DNA from: Photobacterium sp. OFAV2-7
Lineage (GTDB): Bacteria > Pseudomonadota > Gammaproteobacteria > Enterobacterales > Vibrionaceae
Length of the DNA: 48,000 nt
Assembly: GCF_022347985.1 (NCBI RefSeq)
Contig: NZ_JAKRFQ010000007.1
Location: forward strand, 1 to 48,000
Direction: 5' to 3'
Shown: positions 16,815-26,989 of the stretch, piece by piece
How the letters are laid out: the number at the start of each line of letters is the position of its first letter
Position numbering within the stretch: position 1 is the stretch's first letter
The notes under the pieces: generated by a model
Databases searched by the model: none
What the model saw: the letters and a program-made list of their open reading frames with translations, nothing else
What the model was told of the DNA's origin: nothing
Program-made: the position numbers and the translations under genes

Positions 16815-17345
16815 ATGCAGCCTATTATTATTACTGGTGGCCCGGGTGCCGGGAAAACCACGTTGTTGAATGCGATGGAAAAGAAAGGCTACCTGGTATT
16901 TCCGGAAGCATCCCGAGCGCTGATCCAGCAGCAGTCGCAGCTTGAAGGCGGCGTGCTGCCCTGGACGGATTTGCCTGCTTTTGCACAGCTGTGCCTGGAG
17001 ATGATGACCGAGCAGCGCAATCTGGCGGGCAAAGGCACGATACCGGCAATGGTTGATCGGGCTGTCGGTGATATTTGCGCCTACCTGACCATTGGTGGCG
17101 AGCCGGTGGCCGATCACTATCTTGAGGCGGCAAAAGGCTATTACCCGACTGTGTTTTGCTGTGCCCCGAACCGTGACATTTATGTGCAGGACGAGGAGCG
17201 CCCGCATAGCTTTGCCGAGGCGGAGCAGATCCACCGTCAGCTGGTTGAGACGTATTTGGCGCTGGGTTATCGCGTCGAGGGTGTGCCCTGGGGCAGCGTT
17301 GAGGAGCGGGCCTGCTGGGTGCAGACCCGGTTAAGGCAAGGCTAG
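16815..17345 (+). CDS. Small AAA-family P-loop ATPase (AAA_28-like)
   Basis: 176 residues. Walker A GGPGAGKTT lies at residues 8-16, close to the N-terminus, and is followed by a nucleoside-kinase-like fold with PAMVDRAVGD as probable Walker B region. It resembles the AAA_28 / predicted NTPase family, whose substrates are mostly unknown; a kinase of a small molecule is possible. It lies 107 bases after bipA. Its TAG stop overlaps the stop of the convergent DUF2959 gene within the palindrome CTAG (17342-17345). Confidence 0.82.
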   Translation: MQPIIITGGPGAGKTTLLNAMEKKGYLVFPEASRALIQQQSQLEGGVLPWTDLPAFAQLCLEMMTEQRNLAGKGTIPAMVDRAVGDICAYLTIGGEPVADHYLEAAKGYYPTVFCCAPNRDIYVQDEERPHSFAEAEQIHRQLVETYLALGYRVEGVPWGSVEERACWVQTRLRQG

Positions 17346-17983
17346 GCTTTTTTCAACTGGGCGATAAAGCGCTCAGATTCGGCGATGGCTGCCTGCATAT
17401 CGGAAATCGCGCGCTGGATGTCGCGCTGTAGCGAGTCGAACTCGCCCTGCAGGGAGCCGATAGCGGCGGGATTGAGGTTATGCTTCAGGTACAGGGTATT
17501 GTCACGCAGCGTATTGAGTACCGGGGCCATCTTTTGTTCTGCCCGGTGCATGGCACCCAGCATCTGGCGGTATGATGCTTTGGTGCTGCTTAGCTTTTTC
17601 TCACTTTCGCGCTTGAGGTTGCTACTGGTATAGAGCGACAGTTCATCCTGCCATTCGTCAAACAGGGCATCGGCGACATCTTCGATGGCGGCAATGCGGC
17701 TGCTGACCTTCTCGGCCGCATCAGAGCTGGCTTCGTATTGATCGTTGATGGTGTTGTAGGCCGCTTCCAGCTCGCCGCCGTCGAACTGATTCAGGGTCTT
17801 GAGAGCGTCAAGGGCACTGGTGAACTGCTGTTGGGCATCCTGTTGGGCTTCCGTTGCCTCCTCGACTCTGTCGACCATGATCTCACGCTTATGAACGCCG
17901 ACGGTTTCCATGGCAGAATAATAGGCGCTCTGGCACCCGGACAGCAGAGTAAGGCTGAGCATTGCAATAAGCAAGTAAGGCAT
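17342..17983 (-). CDS. DUF2959 lipoprotein
   Basis: 213 residues. The signal peptide ends in the lipobox LSGC (Cys at about 17), so the protein should be lipid-anchored; residue +2 is Gln, which favours the outer membrane. The mature part is almost wholly helical and coiled-coil-like, rich in Glu, Gln and Ala. It matches the DUF2959 family of gammaproteobacteria, of unknown function. It converges on the P-loop ATPase and is divergent from yihY. The start at 17983 has AGGAGCC a few bases ahead on the leftward strand. Confidence 0.82.
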   Translation of the reverse strand: MPYLLIAMLSLTLLSGCQSAYYSAMETVGVHKREIMVDRVEEATEAQQDAQQQFTSALDALKTLNQFDGGELEAAYNTINDQYEASSDAAEKVSSRIAAIEDVADALFDEWQDELSLYTSSNLKRESEKKLSSTKASYRQMLGAMHRAEQKMAPVLNTLRDNTLYLKHNLNPAAIGSLQGEFDSLQRDIQRAISDMQAAIAESERFIAQLKKA

Positions 17984-18084
17984 AACAGGCTCCTAATCAG
18001 TTGGTATGGCTAGCGGTTACAGAGTTGCCAGCGCCAACTGAACCAACTATTTTGACTATTAAAAACAGATAAATAAAACAGAAT

Positions 18085-19026
18085 ATGGCTGACAAAAAGA
18101 TAACTGGCAAGTGGAAATGGCGACGGCCTTTGTTTCTCGGTATCGCCTATCTGAAATACCTTAATCGGCGAATTGGCCATGATCGGCTGACGGTGGCGGC
18201 AGGGTCGATGGCCTATGTGACCTTGCTGTCGCTGGTGCCGTTGCTGACTGTGGTGCTGTCTGCGCTGTCGAGCTTTCCGGTGTTTGCCGGTCTGGGCGAG
18301 GTGCTGCAAAACTTTGTGATCGAAAATTTTGTGCCGGCAGCCGGTGAAGTGGTCAAGCAATACCTTAATGAGTTCGTTGCCAACGCCGGCAAGATGACGG
18401 CGGTGGGGGTGGCGGCATTGTTCGTGGTGGCCTTGATGCTGATTTCGTCCATCGATAAGTCGCTTAACTATATCTGGCGGGTGCATGAAAAGCGCCGGCC
18501 GGTGATTTCGTTCTCTATTTATTGGATGGTCTTGACCCTGGGGCCGATCCTGGTCGGTACCAGTATTGCGGTGAGCTCCTATCTCGGCTCGCTCAACTTG
18601 CTTGACAGCGAAGCCGTTAGCGGAGTCTTTCAGCAGGCATTGCGCGGACTGCCGGTGATTATGTCCAGCTGCGCGTTTCTGGGTCTTTACTTACTGGTGC
18701 CGAATACCAAGGTACGGTTTAACCACGCGCTGATCGGAGCCCTTATTGCCAGTATGCTGTTCGAGCTGAGCAAAAAAGGCTTTGCCCTCTATATCACCAA
18801 TTTCCCTTCCTATCAGGTGATTTACGGGGCGCTGGCAGTGATCCCGATTTTGTTTGTCTGGGTCTACCTGTGCTGGTGTATCGTGTTGCTGGGGGCGGAA
18901 ATTACCGCCAGTCTGGGAGAACGTGTACACTGGCAGCCGACTGCAAAGAAAGATATGCCACCGCAAGTCCCGGCGGCCTCTCAGCCAAATGAAGAAAAAA
19001 GTGAACTCAAGGAGCCAAAAGAATGA
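18085..19026 (+). CDS. yihY: YihY/BrkB-family inner membrane protein
   Basis: 313 residues with about six membrane helices (clusters at roughly 40-60, 105-125, 145-170, 190-210, 220-240 and 255-280) and a charged C-terminal tail rich in Glu and Lys. Family signature [20 protein letters not shown] is present near residues 34-55. It was once misnamed ribonuclease BN; the true function is not settled, with transport suggested. The stop codon overlaps the dtd start as ATGA (19023-19026), so the two are coupled, as in E. coli yihY-dtd. Confidence 0.92.
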   Translation: MADKKITGKWKWRRPLFLGIAYLKYLNRRIGHDRLTVAAGSMAYVTLLSLVPLLTVVLSALSSFPVFAGLGEVLQNFVIENFVPAAGEVVKQYLNEFVANAGKMTAVGVAALFVVALMLISSIDKSLNYIWRVHEKRRPVISFSIYWMVLTLGPILVGTSIAVSSYLGSLNLLDSEAVSGVFQQALRGLPVIMSSCAFLGLYLLVPNTKVRFNHALIGALIASMLFELSKKGFALYITNFPSYQVIYGALAVIPILFVWVYLCWCIVLLGAEITASLGERVHWQPTAKKDMPPQVPAASQPNEEKSELKEPKE

Positions 19027-19460
19027 TTGCGCTTATTCAACGTGTAAGTGAAGCCAGTGTGACTGTCGAGGGACAGGTGACCGGTACGATAGGCAAGGGC
19101 CTGCTGGTACTGCTGGGCGTAGAGAAAGGAGACGATGAAGCAAAAGCGCAACGTTTACGTGATAAGGTGCTCGGTTACCGTGTTTTTGAAGATGATGCCG
19201 GTAAAATGAATCTGAATGTACAGCAGGCTGGCGGCAGCGTGCTGGTTGTATCCCAGTTTACCCTGGCAGCCGATACCAAGAGCGGTATGCGCCCGAGCTT
19301 TTCTGCCGGGGCGACACCGGCTGATGCGGAACGTCTGTACGATTATTTTGTCGAAAGCTGTAAGGCCAAAGAGATCAAGACCGAAACCGGTATTTTTGCT
19401 GCCGACATGAAAGTGGCGCTGCTGAACGATGGCCCGGTGACGTTCTGGCTTCAGGTATAG
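19023..19460 (+). CDS. dtd: D-aminoacyl-tRNA deacylase
   Basis: Removes D-amino acids and glycine mischarged on tRNA, a proofreading step in translation. 145 residues, the standard length, with both family motifs: SQFTLAADT (near residue 78) and [11 protein letters not shown] at the C-terminus, the latter carrying the Gly-Pro pair that sets chirality. It begins inside the yihY stop codon and is followed after 49 bases by fabY, the same order as in E. coli. Confidence 0.97.
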   Translation: MIALIQRVSEASVTVEGQVTGTIGKGLLVLLGVEKGDDEAKAQRLRDKVLGYRVFEDDAGKMNLNVQQAGGSVLVVSQFTLAADTKSGMRPSFSAGATPADAERLYDYFVESCKAKEIKTETGIFAADMKVALLNDGPVTFWLQV

Positions 19461-19509
19461 ATATAGATCACACGAATAACCGCTCAAGGAATGTTTGGAG
19501 AAGGATTGC

Positions 19510-20430
19510 ATGTTTCGATTGATCACCCCGCAAACAGAGGATGAACTGGCAAAGTACTATGATTTTCGCTGGCGAATGCTGCGTGAGCCGTGGCACATGC
19601 CGGTTGGTTCGGAGCGAGATGCCTATGACGAGCTAGGATGCCACCGGATGATCGTCAGCGACAGCGGCGAGGCGATTGCGATCGGCCGCTTGTATATGAC
19701 GCCGGACAATGATGGCCAGATCCGTTTTATGGCCGTGCATCCGAAATATCGGCACAAGGGAATGGGCGCATTGGTGCTGATGGCGCTGGAGTCGCTGGCG
19801 CGTCAGGAAGGAGCCAAGCGGTTGGTCTGTAATGCCCGTGAGGATGCCATTCCGTTTTACCTGCGTAATGACTTTGCCAGCCAGGGTGAGCTGAGCGAAG
19901 AGCGGGGGCCGGTGAGGCATCAGCAGATGCTGAAGCACCTCAAGCCTCTGAACGAGGTGGTGCGTCACCCTGACTGGTGTCAGGAGCTTCAGGAGCTGTG
20001 GCAGTACCAGATCCCTATCAGTGAAAAGATGGGCGTCAAAATCAGCCAGTATACCGGTTATCGTTTCGAGGTTAGTGCCCTGATTAATGCCAATCTGAAC
20101 CCGAACGAGAGCATGTTTGCCGGCAGTATCTTTACCATGGCAACGCTGTCTGGCTGGGGCTTTGTCTGGATGCTGCTGAAAGAGCGCAAGCTGGCTGCCG
20201 ATATTGTGCTAGCTGATAGCCATATCCGCTATGTGGCCCCGGTCAAGGAGCGTCCGCGTGCAGTGACCTCGGTCGAGAGCCTGTGTGGTGATCTGGACCG
20301 ATTGGCCAGCGGCCGGAAAGGCCGGGTGGTCGTCGAAGTCAACGTGTACAGTGGCGAACAGCTAGCTTCAACCTTTACCGGTACCTATATGCTGTTGCCG
20401 TCGCAAGGGGACAGTGATAGCTGTTGCTGA
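19510..20430 (+). CDS. fabY: GNAT-thioesterase fusion YiiD/FabY
   Basis: 306 residues. An N-terminal GNAT acetyltransferase domain (about 1-145) has the acetyl-CoA loop RHKGMG, and a C-terminal hot-dog thioesterase-like domain (about 155-305) contains NLNPNESMFAGS. In E. coli the homologue YiiD/FabY can supply acetoacetyl-ACP when FabH is absent, so a role in starting fatty acid synthesis is likely. ATG at 19510 has AAGGA five bases ahead; a TTG at 19495 is also open. Its last 46 bases overlap the convergent AsmA-like gene. Confidence 0.88.
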   Translation: MFRLITPQTEDELAKYYDFRWRMLREPWHMPVGSERDAYDELGCHRMIVSDSGEAIAIGRLYMTPDNDGQIRFMAVHPKYRHKGMGALVLMALESLARQEGAKRLVCNAREDAIPFYLRNDFASQGELSEERGPVRHQQMLKHLKPLNEVVRHPDWCQELQELWQYQIPISEKMGVKISQYTGYRFEVSALINANLNPNESMFAGSIFTMATLSGWGFVWMLLKERKLAADIVLADSHIRYVAPVKERPRAVTSVESLCGDLDRLASGRKGRVVVEVNVYSGEQLASTFTGTYMLLPSQGDSDSCC

Positions 20431-22355
20431 TCGCCGTGCCAGTCCCGGCTGAGCACCTTGCATCCCTGCGTAGCCTGAAGTTGGATCAATTGCTTGTCCG
20501 GCTGGGCCAGATCCCAGTGACCCTGCAAGGTGGCGGCGAAGTCCTCGCCTTTTAGAACCACAGGCTCGACGGTGATCCGCCCCCGGTCGGCAGTGACTGA
20601 CAGGGAGGAGGCAGTCAGCGGACTATGCTCTTCAGTCGGGGGCTGATTTGATGCCAAGACATTGCGTTGACTCCATTGTTGCCAGAGCTGGGCGGTTGTC
20701 TGTGTGTCGAGCTGTAGCTGGCGCAGCTCCCCGTTGAGTTCCCCGTCAAGACTATAGGCCAATCCGGTAGCATGCTGGGCCAGCCCGGTGGCGTTGAGGC
20801 TGATATCCATAGCTCCGTTGACCGGTAGAGGAAGCAGGAGCCATTTCGGCAAGATACTGGCAGGCATGCTGTCGGCAGACAGTGCAAGTTGCCACGGCTG
20901 GCCTTCGCGGTGAAGATCCAGGCTTGCTTCGGCCTCCAGCAATCCGTTACGAAACGGGATCAGCAGTTTTGTCAGCTGCCAGTGACCTGCCTGACTGTCC
21001 ATTTCTATCAAGGGCTCGACCATAGTAATGCTGTTGATGCTGGCAAAGCCGGCACTGGCATGCAGCTTGCCCTGCCATAGCCCCGCCTTTCCCCTTCGCT
21101 TGAGCACCAGATCGTGACCGCTAGCATTGATCCCTGATAGCTGGAAGGGAAGCTGAGAGTGGGGAGCGGTAAGCTGGGCATAGCCGATATCAAGGCTTGT
21201 CAGGCTGATATTGTCGAAGTAGCGGCTGTGTGCTGTTAGCTCAGTAAGCCACTGCTCGGGGAGAAACCACCTGATGCTATTGATGGTTAGCTGGTTAAGT
21301 GCCAGCGTGTCTGGGGTGATAGTCCCGTCAGTTTGGACATAACCGTCGAGGAGTCTGGCTGACATGCCTTCCATGTTGATTTGCTGCGGAGAAAAGGTCA
21401 GCTCGGCCAGTGGGTCGTCGAGAACGGTATTTTTCCAGCGCACAGTGCTGGCACCCAAAGAAAGAAAAGCGTCGTGCTGCTGCCATGGGCTGGCCGGCCA
21501 ATGCCAGTTATGCAGCGATAGGTTGCCGTTGTTGATGGTGTAGTCTGCCAGCTCAATACTGCTGTCGAGAATATCGAGCCGTCGAATATCGATGGTGGTA
21601 GACGGCGAGATTAACTGCTCAAATCGTGATTTAAGGGTGTCGATTTGCGCGCCATCCTGGAGCTGCAAACCGGATACGGTTAGCTGGTGCAGTGCCAGTG
21701 AGCTGGTATCTGCCTTAGACTGATATTCAGCCTGCCCGCTGAAGCTGGCCTGATGCCAGCCAAAGGAAAAGCCGTGCATTTTCCAACTCTGATCGCTGCG
21801 TGTTCCGTCAAGCAATACATTCTTCAATACCACCTGTTGCCAGCGAGCCTGCGTAGCCGACAGCTGGATGTCTCCGCTGAAGTTTCCCCATGAATGCGGC
21901 AGGCTGTGCCAGTTGTCCAGTTGTAGCTGGCCTTCTTTCAAGGTCAGTTCAGGGGTGATGAGCTCGATGTCGGTGAGCGCCAGACGGTTGGCACGGATTG
22001 CTGGCAAGTTGGGTAGCGGTGTTTCCGGCGACAGGCGAAGTCCTGCAACCAAAATTGAATCAAACGCCCAGCCGGGAGATAACAGCTCGGTGGGGGTGAG
22101 CCACAGATCCAATTGTTCGGCGTGAAAAGAAGGTTCCTGTCCCAGACTGAATTTGGGTTGCTCTATCGTTAGGCGCCAGGGCTCGGTAATGGTGTAGTGA
22201 ATGTGGCGTGCGTCGAAAGCATAGGGGCTGAAGGTATTGATGCCGTAGCGGATAATTGCCGTTGTGTACTGGGTGTGCAGCAGGGTAAGCATTATCGTCA
22301 GGACAAGCAGCAACAAGACGATAAAGGTAGCAATAAGTTTCCCGACTAGACGCAT
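20385..22355 (-). CDS. AsmA-family membrane-anchored protein
   Basis: 656 residues. One N-terminal membrane helix (about 7-27, LIATFIVLLLLVLTIMLTLL) is followed by a long beta-rich periplasmic region, as in AsmA and other repeating beta-groove proteins that influence envelope lipid traffic. The exact member and substrate cannot be assigned. AGGAGG lies five bases before the ATG, a strong ribosome-binding site. The 3' end overlaps fabY by 46 bases on the opposite strand. The terminator of pckA separates it from that upstream gene. Confidence 0.82.
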   Translation of the reverse strand: MRLVGKLIATFIVLLLLVLTIMLTLLHTQYTTAIIRYGINTFSPYAFDARHIHYTITEPWRLTIEQPKFSLGQEPSFHAEQLDLWLTPTELLSPGWAFDSILVAGLRLSPETPLPNLPAIRANRLALTDIELITPELTLKEGQLQLDNWHSLPHSWGNFSGDIQLSATQARWQQVVLKNVLLDGTRSDQSWKMHGFSFGWHQASFSGQAEYQSKADTSSLALHQLTVSGLQLQDGAQIDTLKSRFEQLISPSTTIDIRRLDILDSSIELADYTINNGNLSLHNWHWPASPWQQHDAFLSLGASTVRWKNTVLDDPLAELTFSPQQINMEGMSARLLDGYVQTDGTITPDTLALNQLTINSIRWFLPEQWLTELTAHSRYFDNISLTSLDIGYAQLTAPHSQLPFQLSGINASGHDLVLKRRGKAGLWQGKLHASAGFASINSITMVEPLIEMDSQAGHWQLTKLLIPFRNGLLEAEASLDLHREGQPWQLALSADSMPASILPKWLLLPLPVNGAMDISLNATGLAQHATGLAYSLDGELNGELRQLQLDTQTTAQLWQQWSQRNVLASNQPPTEEHSPLTASSLSVTADRGRITVEPVVLKGEDFAATLQGHWDLAQPDKQLIQLQATQGCKVLSRDWHGDQQQLSLSPCDGNSI

Positions 22356-22461
22356 TGAACCCTCCTATGGTTACGCTCAGATTGACGGAAAAATGCGCGT
22401 ACTGCAAGTCGGAGCCGCTTGTTTATATCAGTAATTTTCAGGTGGTTACTTTAGTCCAGAT

Positions 22462-22491
22462 AAAAAACAAGCCCCTCGAAAGAGGGGCTTG
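22462..22491 (-). terminator. pckA terminator
   Basis: CAAGCCCCTC-GAAA-GAGGGGCTTG, a 10-bp stem with a 4-base loop, followed leftwards by six T residues. Confidence 0.93.
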
Positions 22492-22514
22492 AGGTGTCGG
22501 GCACTAACCCTGGA

Positions 22515-24146
22515 TTAGTCTAGCTGCGGGCCGGCGGCAACCAATGCTGCGCCTTCGTCATTATCAGTGTACTTGTCGAAGTTATTGATAAAGCGCTCGG
22601 CCAGATCTTTCGCCTTGCTTTCCCACTGTAGTGGATCTGTGTAGGTATCGCGAGGGTCAAGGATTGCCGGATCAACGCCTGGCAGTGCAGTCGGTACTTC
22701 CAGGTTGAAGATTGGCACCTGCTTGGTTTCGGCTGTATCGATAGAACCGTCAAGGATGGCATCGATAATACCGCGGGTATCCTGAATCGAGATACGCTTG
22801 CCAGTACCGTTCCAACCAGTGTTGACCAGGTAAGCTTCGGCGCCAGCGGCTTCCATACGCTTAACCAGTACTTCGGCATACTTGGTTGGGTGCAGTGTCA
22901 GGAAGGCATTACCGAAACAGGCCGAGAAGGTTGGCGTTGGCTCGGTGATACCACGCTCAGTACCGGCCAGCTTGGCTGTAAAGCCAGACAGGAAGTGGTA
23001 CTTGGTTTGCTCCGGCGTCAACTTGGATACCGGAGGCAGTACGCCGAATGCATCCGCAGACAGGAAGATCACCTTGTTGGCATGGCCGCCTTTAGACACC
23101 GGCTTGACGATATTTTCGATGTGATAGATCGGGTAAGAAACACGCGTATTTTCAGTCTTCGAGTTGTCATCGAAGTCAATCGCGCCATCGGCACGAACGG
23201 TAACATTCTCTAGCAGGGCATCACGGCGGATCGCATTGTAGATGTCTGGCTCAGCTTCCTTAGACAGGTTGATGGTTTTCGCGTAGCAGCCGCCTTCGAA
23301 GTTGAATACGCCGTTGTCATCCCAGCCGTGCTCGTCATCACCGATCAGGGCGCGTTTAGGATCGGTAGACAGGGTTGTTTTACCGGTGCCAGACAGGCCG
23401 AAGAAGACAGCCACATCGCCATTTTCACCCATGTTGGCAGAACAGTGCATGGAAGCGATGTCTTTCAGCGGCAGGAAGTAGTTCATCATGGCGAACATAC
23501 CTTTCTTCATTTCGCCGCCGTACCAAGTACCGCCAATCAGCTGCATTTTTTCGGTCAGGTTGAAAACAGTAAAGTTTTCAGAGTTCATTTCGTGCTCTTC
23601 CCATTTCTGGTTGGTGCACTTCGCCCCGTTCATGACAACGAAGTCAGGCTCGAAAGTTTCCAGCTCTTCCTCGCTTGGGCGGATAAACATGTTTTTCACG
23701 AAGTGTGCCTGCCAGGCAACTTCGGTGATAACACGGATGCATAGTCGGGTATCAGGGTTGGCACCACAGTAACCGTCAATAACAAACAGGCGTTTGCCAG
23801 AAAGCTGACCGGTGACAAGCTCTTTCAGATCGTTCCACGCTTCCAGACCAATGCTCTTATTATCGTTTTTGCCTTGGTCTGCCCACCATAGGGTATCTTT
23901 GGTGGTGTCATCTTTGACGATGAATTTATCTTTTGGCGAGCGGCCAGTGAAAATACCTGTGTCAACAGAAACGGCGCCCAGCTCTGTTACGATACCTCTT
24001 TCATATCCTTCCAGCTCTGGTTTGGTCTCCTCTTCGAACAGAACTTCGTAAGACGGGTTACGAACTATTTCTGTAACATTTTTGATACCGTATTTAGATA
24101 GATCCATATTTTTTGCAACCTTTTTTTCGACGTTCATGACAGTCAT
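22515..24146 (-). CDS. pckA: Phosphoenolpyruvate carboxykinase (ATP)
   Basis: Converts oxaloacetate and ATP to phosphoenolpyruvate, the entry step of gluconeogenesis. 543 residues, typical length. Kinase-type P-loop [11 protein letters not shown], the substrate loop GRSPKDKF, and the Asp-rich [11 protein letters not shown] metal site are all present. ATG at 24146 is supported by AAGGAG ending six bases ahead; the open frame continues to 24194. The ~255-base gap upstream holds the hslO terminator and the promoter region. I saw no CRP site there that I would defend. Confidence 0.97.
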   Translation of the reverse strand: MTVMNVEKKVAKNMDLSKYGIKNVTEIVRNPSYEVLFEEETKPELEGYERGIVTELGAVSVDTGIFTGRSPKDKFIVKDDTTKDTLWWADQGKNDNKSIGLEAWNDLKELVTGQLSGKRLFVIDGYCGANPDTRLCIRVITEVAWQAHFVKNMFIRPSEEELETFEPDFVVMNGAKCTNQKWEEHEMNSENFTVFNLTEKMQLIGGTWYGGEMKKGMFAMMNYFLPLKDIASMHCSANMGENGDVAVFFGLSGTGKTTLSTDPKRALIGDDEHGWDDNGVFNFEGGCYAKTINLSKEAEPDIYNAIRRDALLENVTVRADGAIDFDDNSKTENTRVSYPIYHIENIVKPVSKGGHANKVIFLSADAFGVLPPVSKLTPEQTKYHFLSGFTAKLAGTERGITEPTPTFSACFGNAFLTLHPTKYAEVLVKRMEAAGAEAYLVNTGWNGTGKRISIQDTRGIIDAILDGSIDTAETKQVPIFNLEVPTALPGVDPAILDPRDTYTDPLQWESKAKDLAERFINNFDKYTDNDEGAALVAAGPQLD

Positions 24147-24401
24147 AGGTGCTCCTTGGGTAAGATGTTGTTTAACTGTTGACCATGCTAGCAACCCTAA
24201 AGGGGTAATTCAGGGAGGTTTATCAAAAATTAACCATTGAAAAGTTACGACTAAGTAAAAGTTATAGGGAAATTGTAGGTGTGTATTTTACAGTGATGTG
24301 AAACGTTTGCGCCAGCTCCCAAAATTAATATTTCTCTTGAAAAAAGCGGGAGTTAGCGTGTTATTGAGTTTCAGTTGAGCGGGAAAAAGTGTGCTTCAGT
24401 T

Positions 24402-24431
24402 AAAAAAAGAGCCGGAATAAATCCGGCTCTT
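24402..24431 (-). terminator. hslO terminator
   Basis: AAGAGCCGGA pairs with TCCGGCTCTT around a 5-base loop, and seven A residues on + give a leftward T-run. Confidence 0.92.
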
Positions 24432-24465
24432 GTAACTAACTTTCAGAGTTAATGCGAGATGATAA

Positions 24466-25344
24466 TTAATGCACCTGATTGCGGTTACTTTCTGGTGCAT
24501 TTTCGAACAATGCTGCCACGTCAATGCTATCAAAGTCATAGCTGGTGCCGCAGTAGTCACAGTGCAGTGATACCTTGCCTTCTTCGGCAACAATGCGATC
24601 TACTTCACTACGCTCAATTGAGCAGATCGCCGAGGCGCTGCGCTCGCGAGAACAGCCACAGTGGAACGCTACTTCTTGCGGCTCGAACAACTGGACAGTT
24701 TCCTGGTGGTACAGGCGGTAGAGGACATCCTGGGCTTCGAGTGTGAACAGCTCTTCGTTCTTCACGGTTTCGGTCAATTGCTCCAGGTGCTCGAAGTCTT
24801 CGTCGCTGCCCTGGTCGTCTGGAAGAACCTGCAACAGCATGCCTGCCGCTTTTGGCTGGCCTTCAATCTCGCCGGTACGCAGCCAGATGCGAGTCTTCAA
24901 CTGCTCCGAGCTTTCGAAGTAACCTTCCAGGCAGCTTGCCAGGCTGTCACCTTCCAGGCCGACAACGCCCTGGTAGCGCTCACCCTTGTTCGGCGTGATG
25001 GTAATGACCAGATGGCCCTTGCCCATAAGATCATGGATATTGCCGGTCGACGGCACGTCGCCATCCCAGCGCGCCACTCCACGCAGCTTCTGATCGTGAT
25101 CGCCGTTGATCACAGCCAGCTTCACCGGGCCGTCACCCTGCAGCTGAACGGTGATCGAGCCTTCGAACTTCAGCGTTGCAGTGAGCAGGCTGGTGGCGAC
25201 AAGCAGTTCACCCAGCAGAGTCTGGACCGGAGCCGGGTATTCCTTGCTGGAAATGATTTGCTGATATGTCTCGTTCAGCTGAACAAGTTCACCACGTACA
25301 GATACACCGTCAAACAGGTAACGGTACAGACTATCGTTTGTCAT
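24466..25344 (-). CDS. hslO: Redox-regulated chaperone Hsp33
   Basis: Holding chaperone switched on by oxidative unfolding. 292 residues. The C-terminal zinc switch CXC...CXXC is complete (FHCGCSRER and CDYCGTS, about residues 231-268). The N-terminal substrate-binding domain matches the family throughout. It lies 26 bases after hslR on the same strand, the standard heat-shock pair, and ends at its own terminator. Confidence 0.96.
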   Translation of the reverse strand: MTNDSLYRYLFDGVSVRGELVQLNETYQQIISSKEYPAPVQTLLGELLVATSLLTATLKFEGSITVQLQGDGPVKLAVINGDHDQKLRGVARWDGDVPSTGNIHDLMGKGHLVITITPNKGERYQGVVGLEGDSLASCLEGYFESSEQLKTRIWLRTGEIEGQPKAAGMLLQVLPDDQGSDEDFEHLEQLTETVKNEELFTLEAQDVLYRLYHQETVQLFEPQEVAFHCGCSRERSASAICSIERSEVDRIVAEEGKVSLHCDYCGTSYDFDSIDVAALFENAPESNRNQVH

Positions 25345-25370
25345 CTTTTATATACTCCAGCAGGTAAAAT

Positions 25371-25778
25371 TTAGTTACTGCTCTTAAACTTAATTATATT
25401 GCGTCGCTGTTTTTTATCAGGACGCTTGTCAGGGCTCGGGCTGCCGAAGGCATTGAGCTTGCGCATTTGGGCATGCTGTTCACGCTGTTTGATACTTTCA
25501 GCGGTTTCCTGATAAAGCGTTTGTGCTTCGGGAGCGCCCCGGCGGTTGTCGGACAGTTTGGCTATGATGATGGTTTTCTCATCACTGCCTTGTCTCAGGC
25601 GAATTTCCGCGCCGACCTCGACCAATTTGCTTGGCTTGGAGCGCTGGCCGTTATAGTGCACTTTGCCGCCGTCAATCATGTTACGGGCGATTGAGCGGGT
25701 TTTGTAAAACCGGGCGGCCCATAGCCATTTATCGAGGCGTACCTGGAGGGTGCCGGAATCTGATGATTGCTGTCCCAT
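25371..25778 (-). CDS. hslR: Ribosome-associated heat shock protein Hsp15
   Basis: S4-domain RNA-binding protein that rescues stalled 50S subunits still carrying nascent-chain tRNA. 135 residues. The S4 motif begins VRLDKWLWAARFYKTRS, and the tail is strongly basic (KRPDKKQRRNIIKFKSSN). ATG at 25778 is preferred because AAGGAG lies six bases ahead; the open frame continues thirteen codons upstream. First gene of the hslR-hslO unit. No clear sigma-32 promoter was found by eye in the 270 bases before it. Confidence 0.94.
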   Translation of the reverse strand: MGQQSSDSGTLQVRLDKWLWAARFYKTRSIARNMIDGGKVHYNGQRSKPSKLVEVGAEIRLRQGSDEKTIIIAKLSDNRRGAPEAQTLYQETAESIKQREQHAQMRKLNAFGSPSPDKRPDKKQRRNIIKFKSSN

Positions 25779-26051
25779 AACGTGCTCCTTACCCACAACG
25801 GGCGCTAAAAATACCACAATGCAATAACAGCGTCAGCTCTACTAAATGGTGATATGAGATCGTATTTTCAACAGCAAATGGAGAATAAATCGCTCATAAT
25901 AGCTAGTCTATTGAAACTAGATGTATTTTTTCCGTGATTTGTTTTGGTATATTGAACCTTTTTGAGAGCAAATTACTGCCGTTTTCTTCACTAACGGGTA
26001 TTCTATTGATAGCCGACCGATAATTCATCGGCATTATTAATCCCAAGGATA

Positions 26052-26948
26052 ATGGATTTCAACATGGTTGCAGCAAATTGGTTGGGAACGCTTCAGACTA
26101 AGCGCCCGATGTCAGTCACGACACTCACCCGGATATTAACCTGGCTGTTGGTCGTGTTGCTGGCATGGATCTTGGGCCGTCTGGTGTGGTCGGTTATCCA
26201 GCCAGCGACGGCTCCCTCCCAGTGGCAGGCGCAAACTGTTTCTGTCTCGTCAGCGAACCGCTCGGGATTTCAGGTGTCTGATGTACTGGGAATGAATCTA
26301 TTCGGCCGTTATCAACAAAATGCGCCGGTAGTCAAAAAAGAGCCGGTAAAACAGGATGCGCCGGAAACACGCCTTAACCTGACTCTGGTTGGAGTAGTGG
26401 CAAGTTCTAACCCGCAAACCAGCCTGGCGGTTATTACCCACCGCGGCAAACAGAATACGTACGGGCTGAACGAAGCGATCGAGGGAACTCGGGCGACGTT
26501 GCAGGCCGTTTACGCTGACCGGGTGATCATTCGTAACAGTGGTCGTGATGAAACCCTGATGCTTGACGGGATCAAATTTAGCAAGAGCCAGCCGCGCCAG
26601 GTGCCGGTGAAAGCGGCACCTGAATCCTCAGCACCTTCTTCGCAGTTGGGCAGAATTAAGCAGGAGATCCTCGAAAAACCGCAGACCCTGTTTAGCTATA
26701 TTCGTCTGTCGCAGGTCAAGCGCGACGGCCAGCTGGCGGGTTACCGGGTCAATCCGGGTAAAGAGCGGGCGCTTTTCGATTCGGTAGGACTGAAGGCCAA
26801 CGATCTGGCTGTGAGCCTAAACGGAAATGATCTCACCGATCCTGCCGTTATGGCGAAGCTTTGGACGGAGCTATCGCAGGCAACCGACTTTACCTTGACG
26901 GTAGAACGTGAAGGCCAGTTACACGATATTTATATTGAGTTGCGCTAG
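26052..26948 (+). CDS. gspC: Type II secretion inner membrane protein GspC
   Basis: Links the inner membrane platform to the outer membrane secretin. 298 residues: a short cytoplasmic tail, one membrane helix (about 28-49), a periplasmic homology region (about 105-190) that contacts GspD, and a C-terminal PDZ domain (about 215-298) that helps choose substrates. AAGGA lies only two bases before this ATG, while the ATG four codons later has 14 bases, so the exact start is uncertain. First gene of the twelve-gene operon; the 230-base gap before it should hold the promoter, where I saw no clear -35/-10 pair. Confidence 0.94.
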   Translation: MDFNMVAANWLGTLQTKRPMSVTTLTRILTWLLVVLLAWILGRLVWSVIQPATAPSQWQAQTVSVSSANRSGFQVSDVLGMNLFGRYQQNAPVVKKEPVKQDAPETRLNLTLVGVVASSNPQTSLAVITHRGKQNTYGLNEAIEGTRATLQAVYADRVIIRNSGRDETLMLDGIKFSKSQPRQVPVKAAPESSAPSSQLGRIKQEILEKPQTLFSYIRLSQVKRDGQLAGYRVNPGKERALFDSVGLKANDLAVSLNGNDLTDPAVMAKLWTELSQATDFTLTVEREGQLHDIYIELR

Positions 26949-26989
26949 TGGCTGACAGGCAACAACGCGACATAAAGCAGGAGTTTTTT

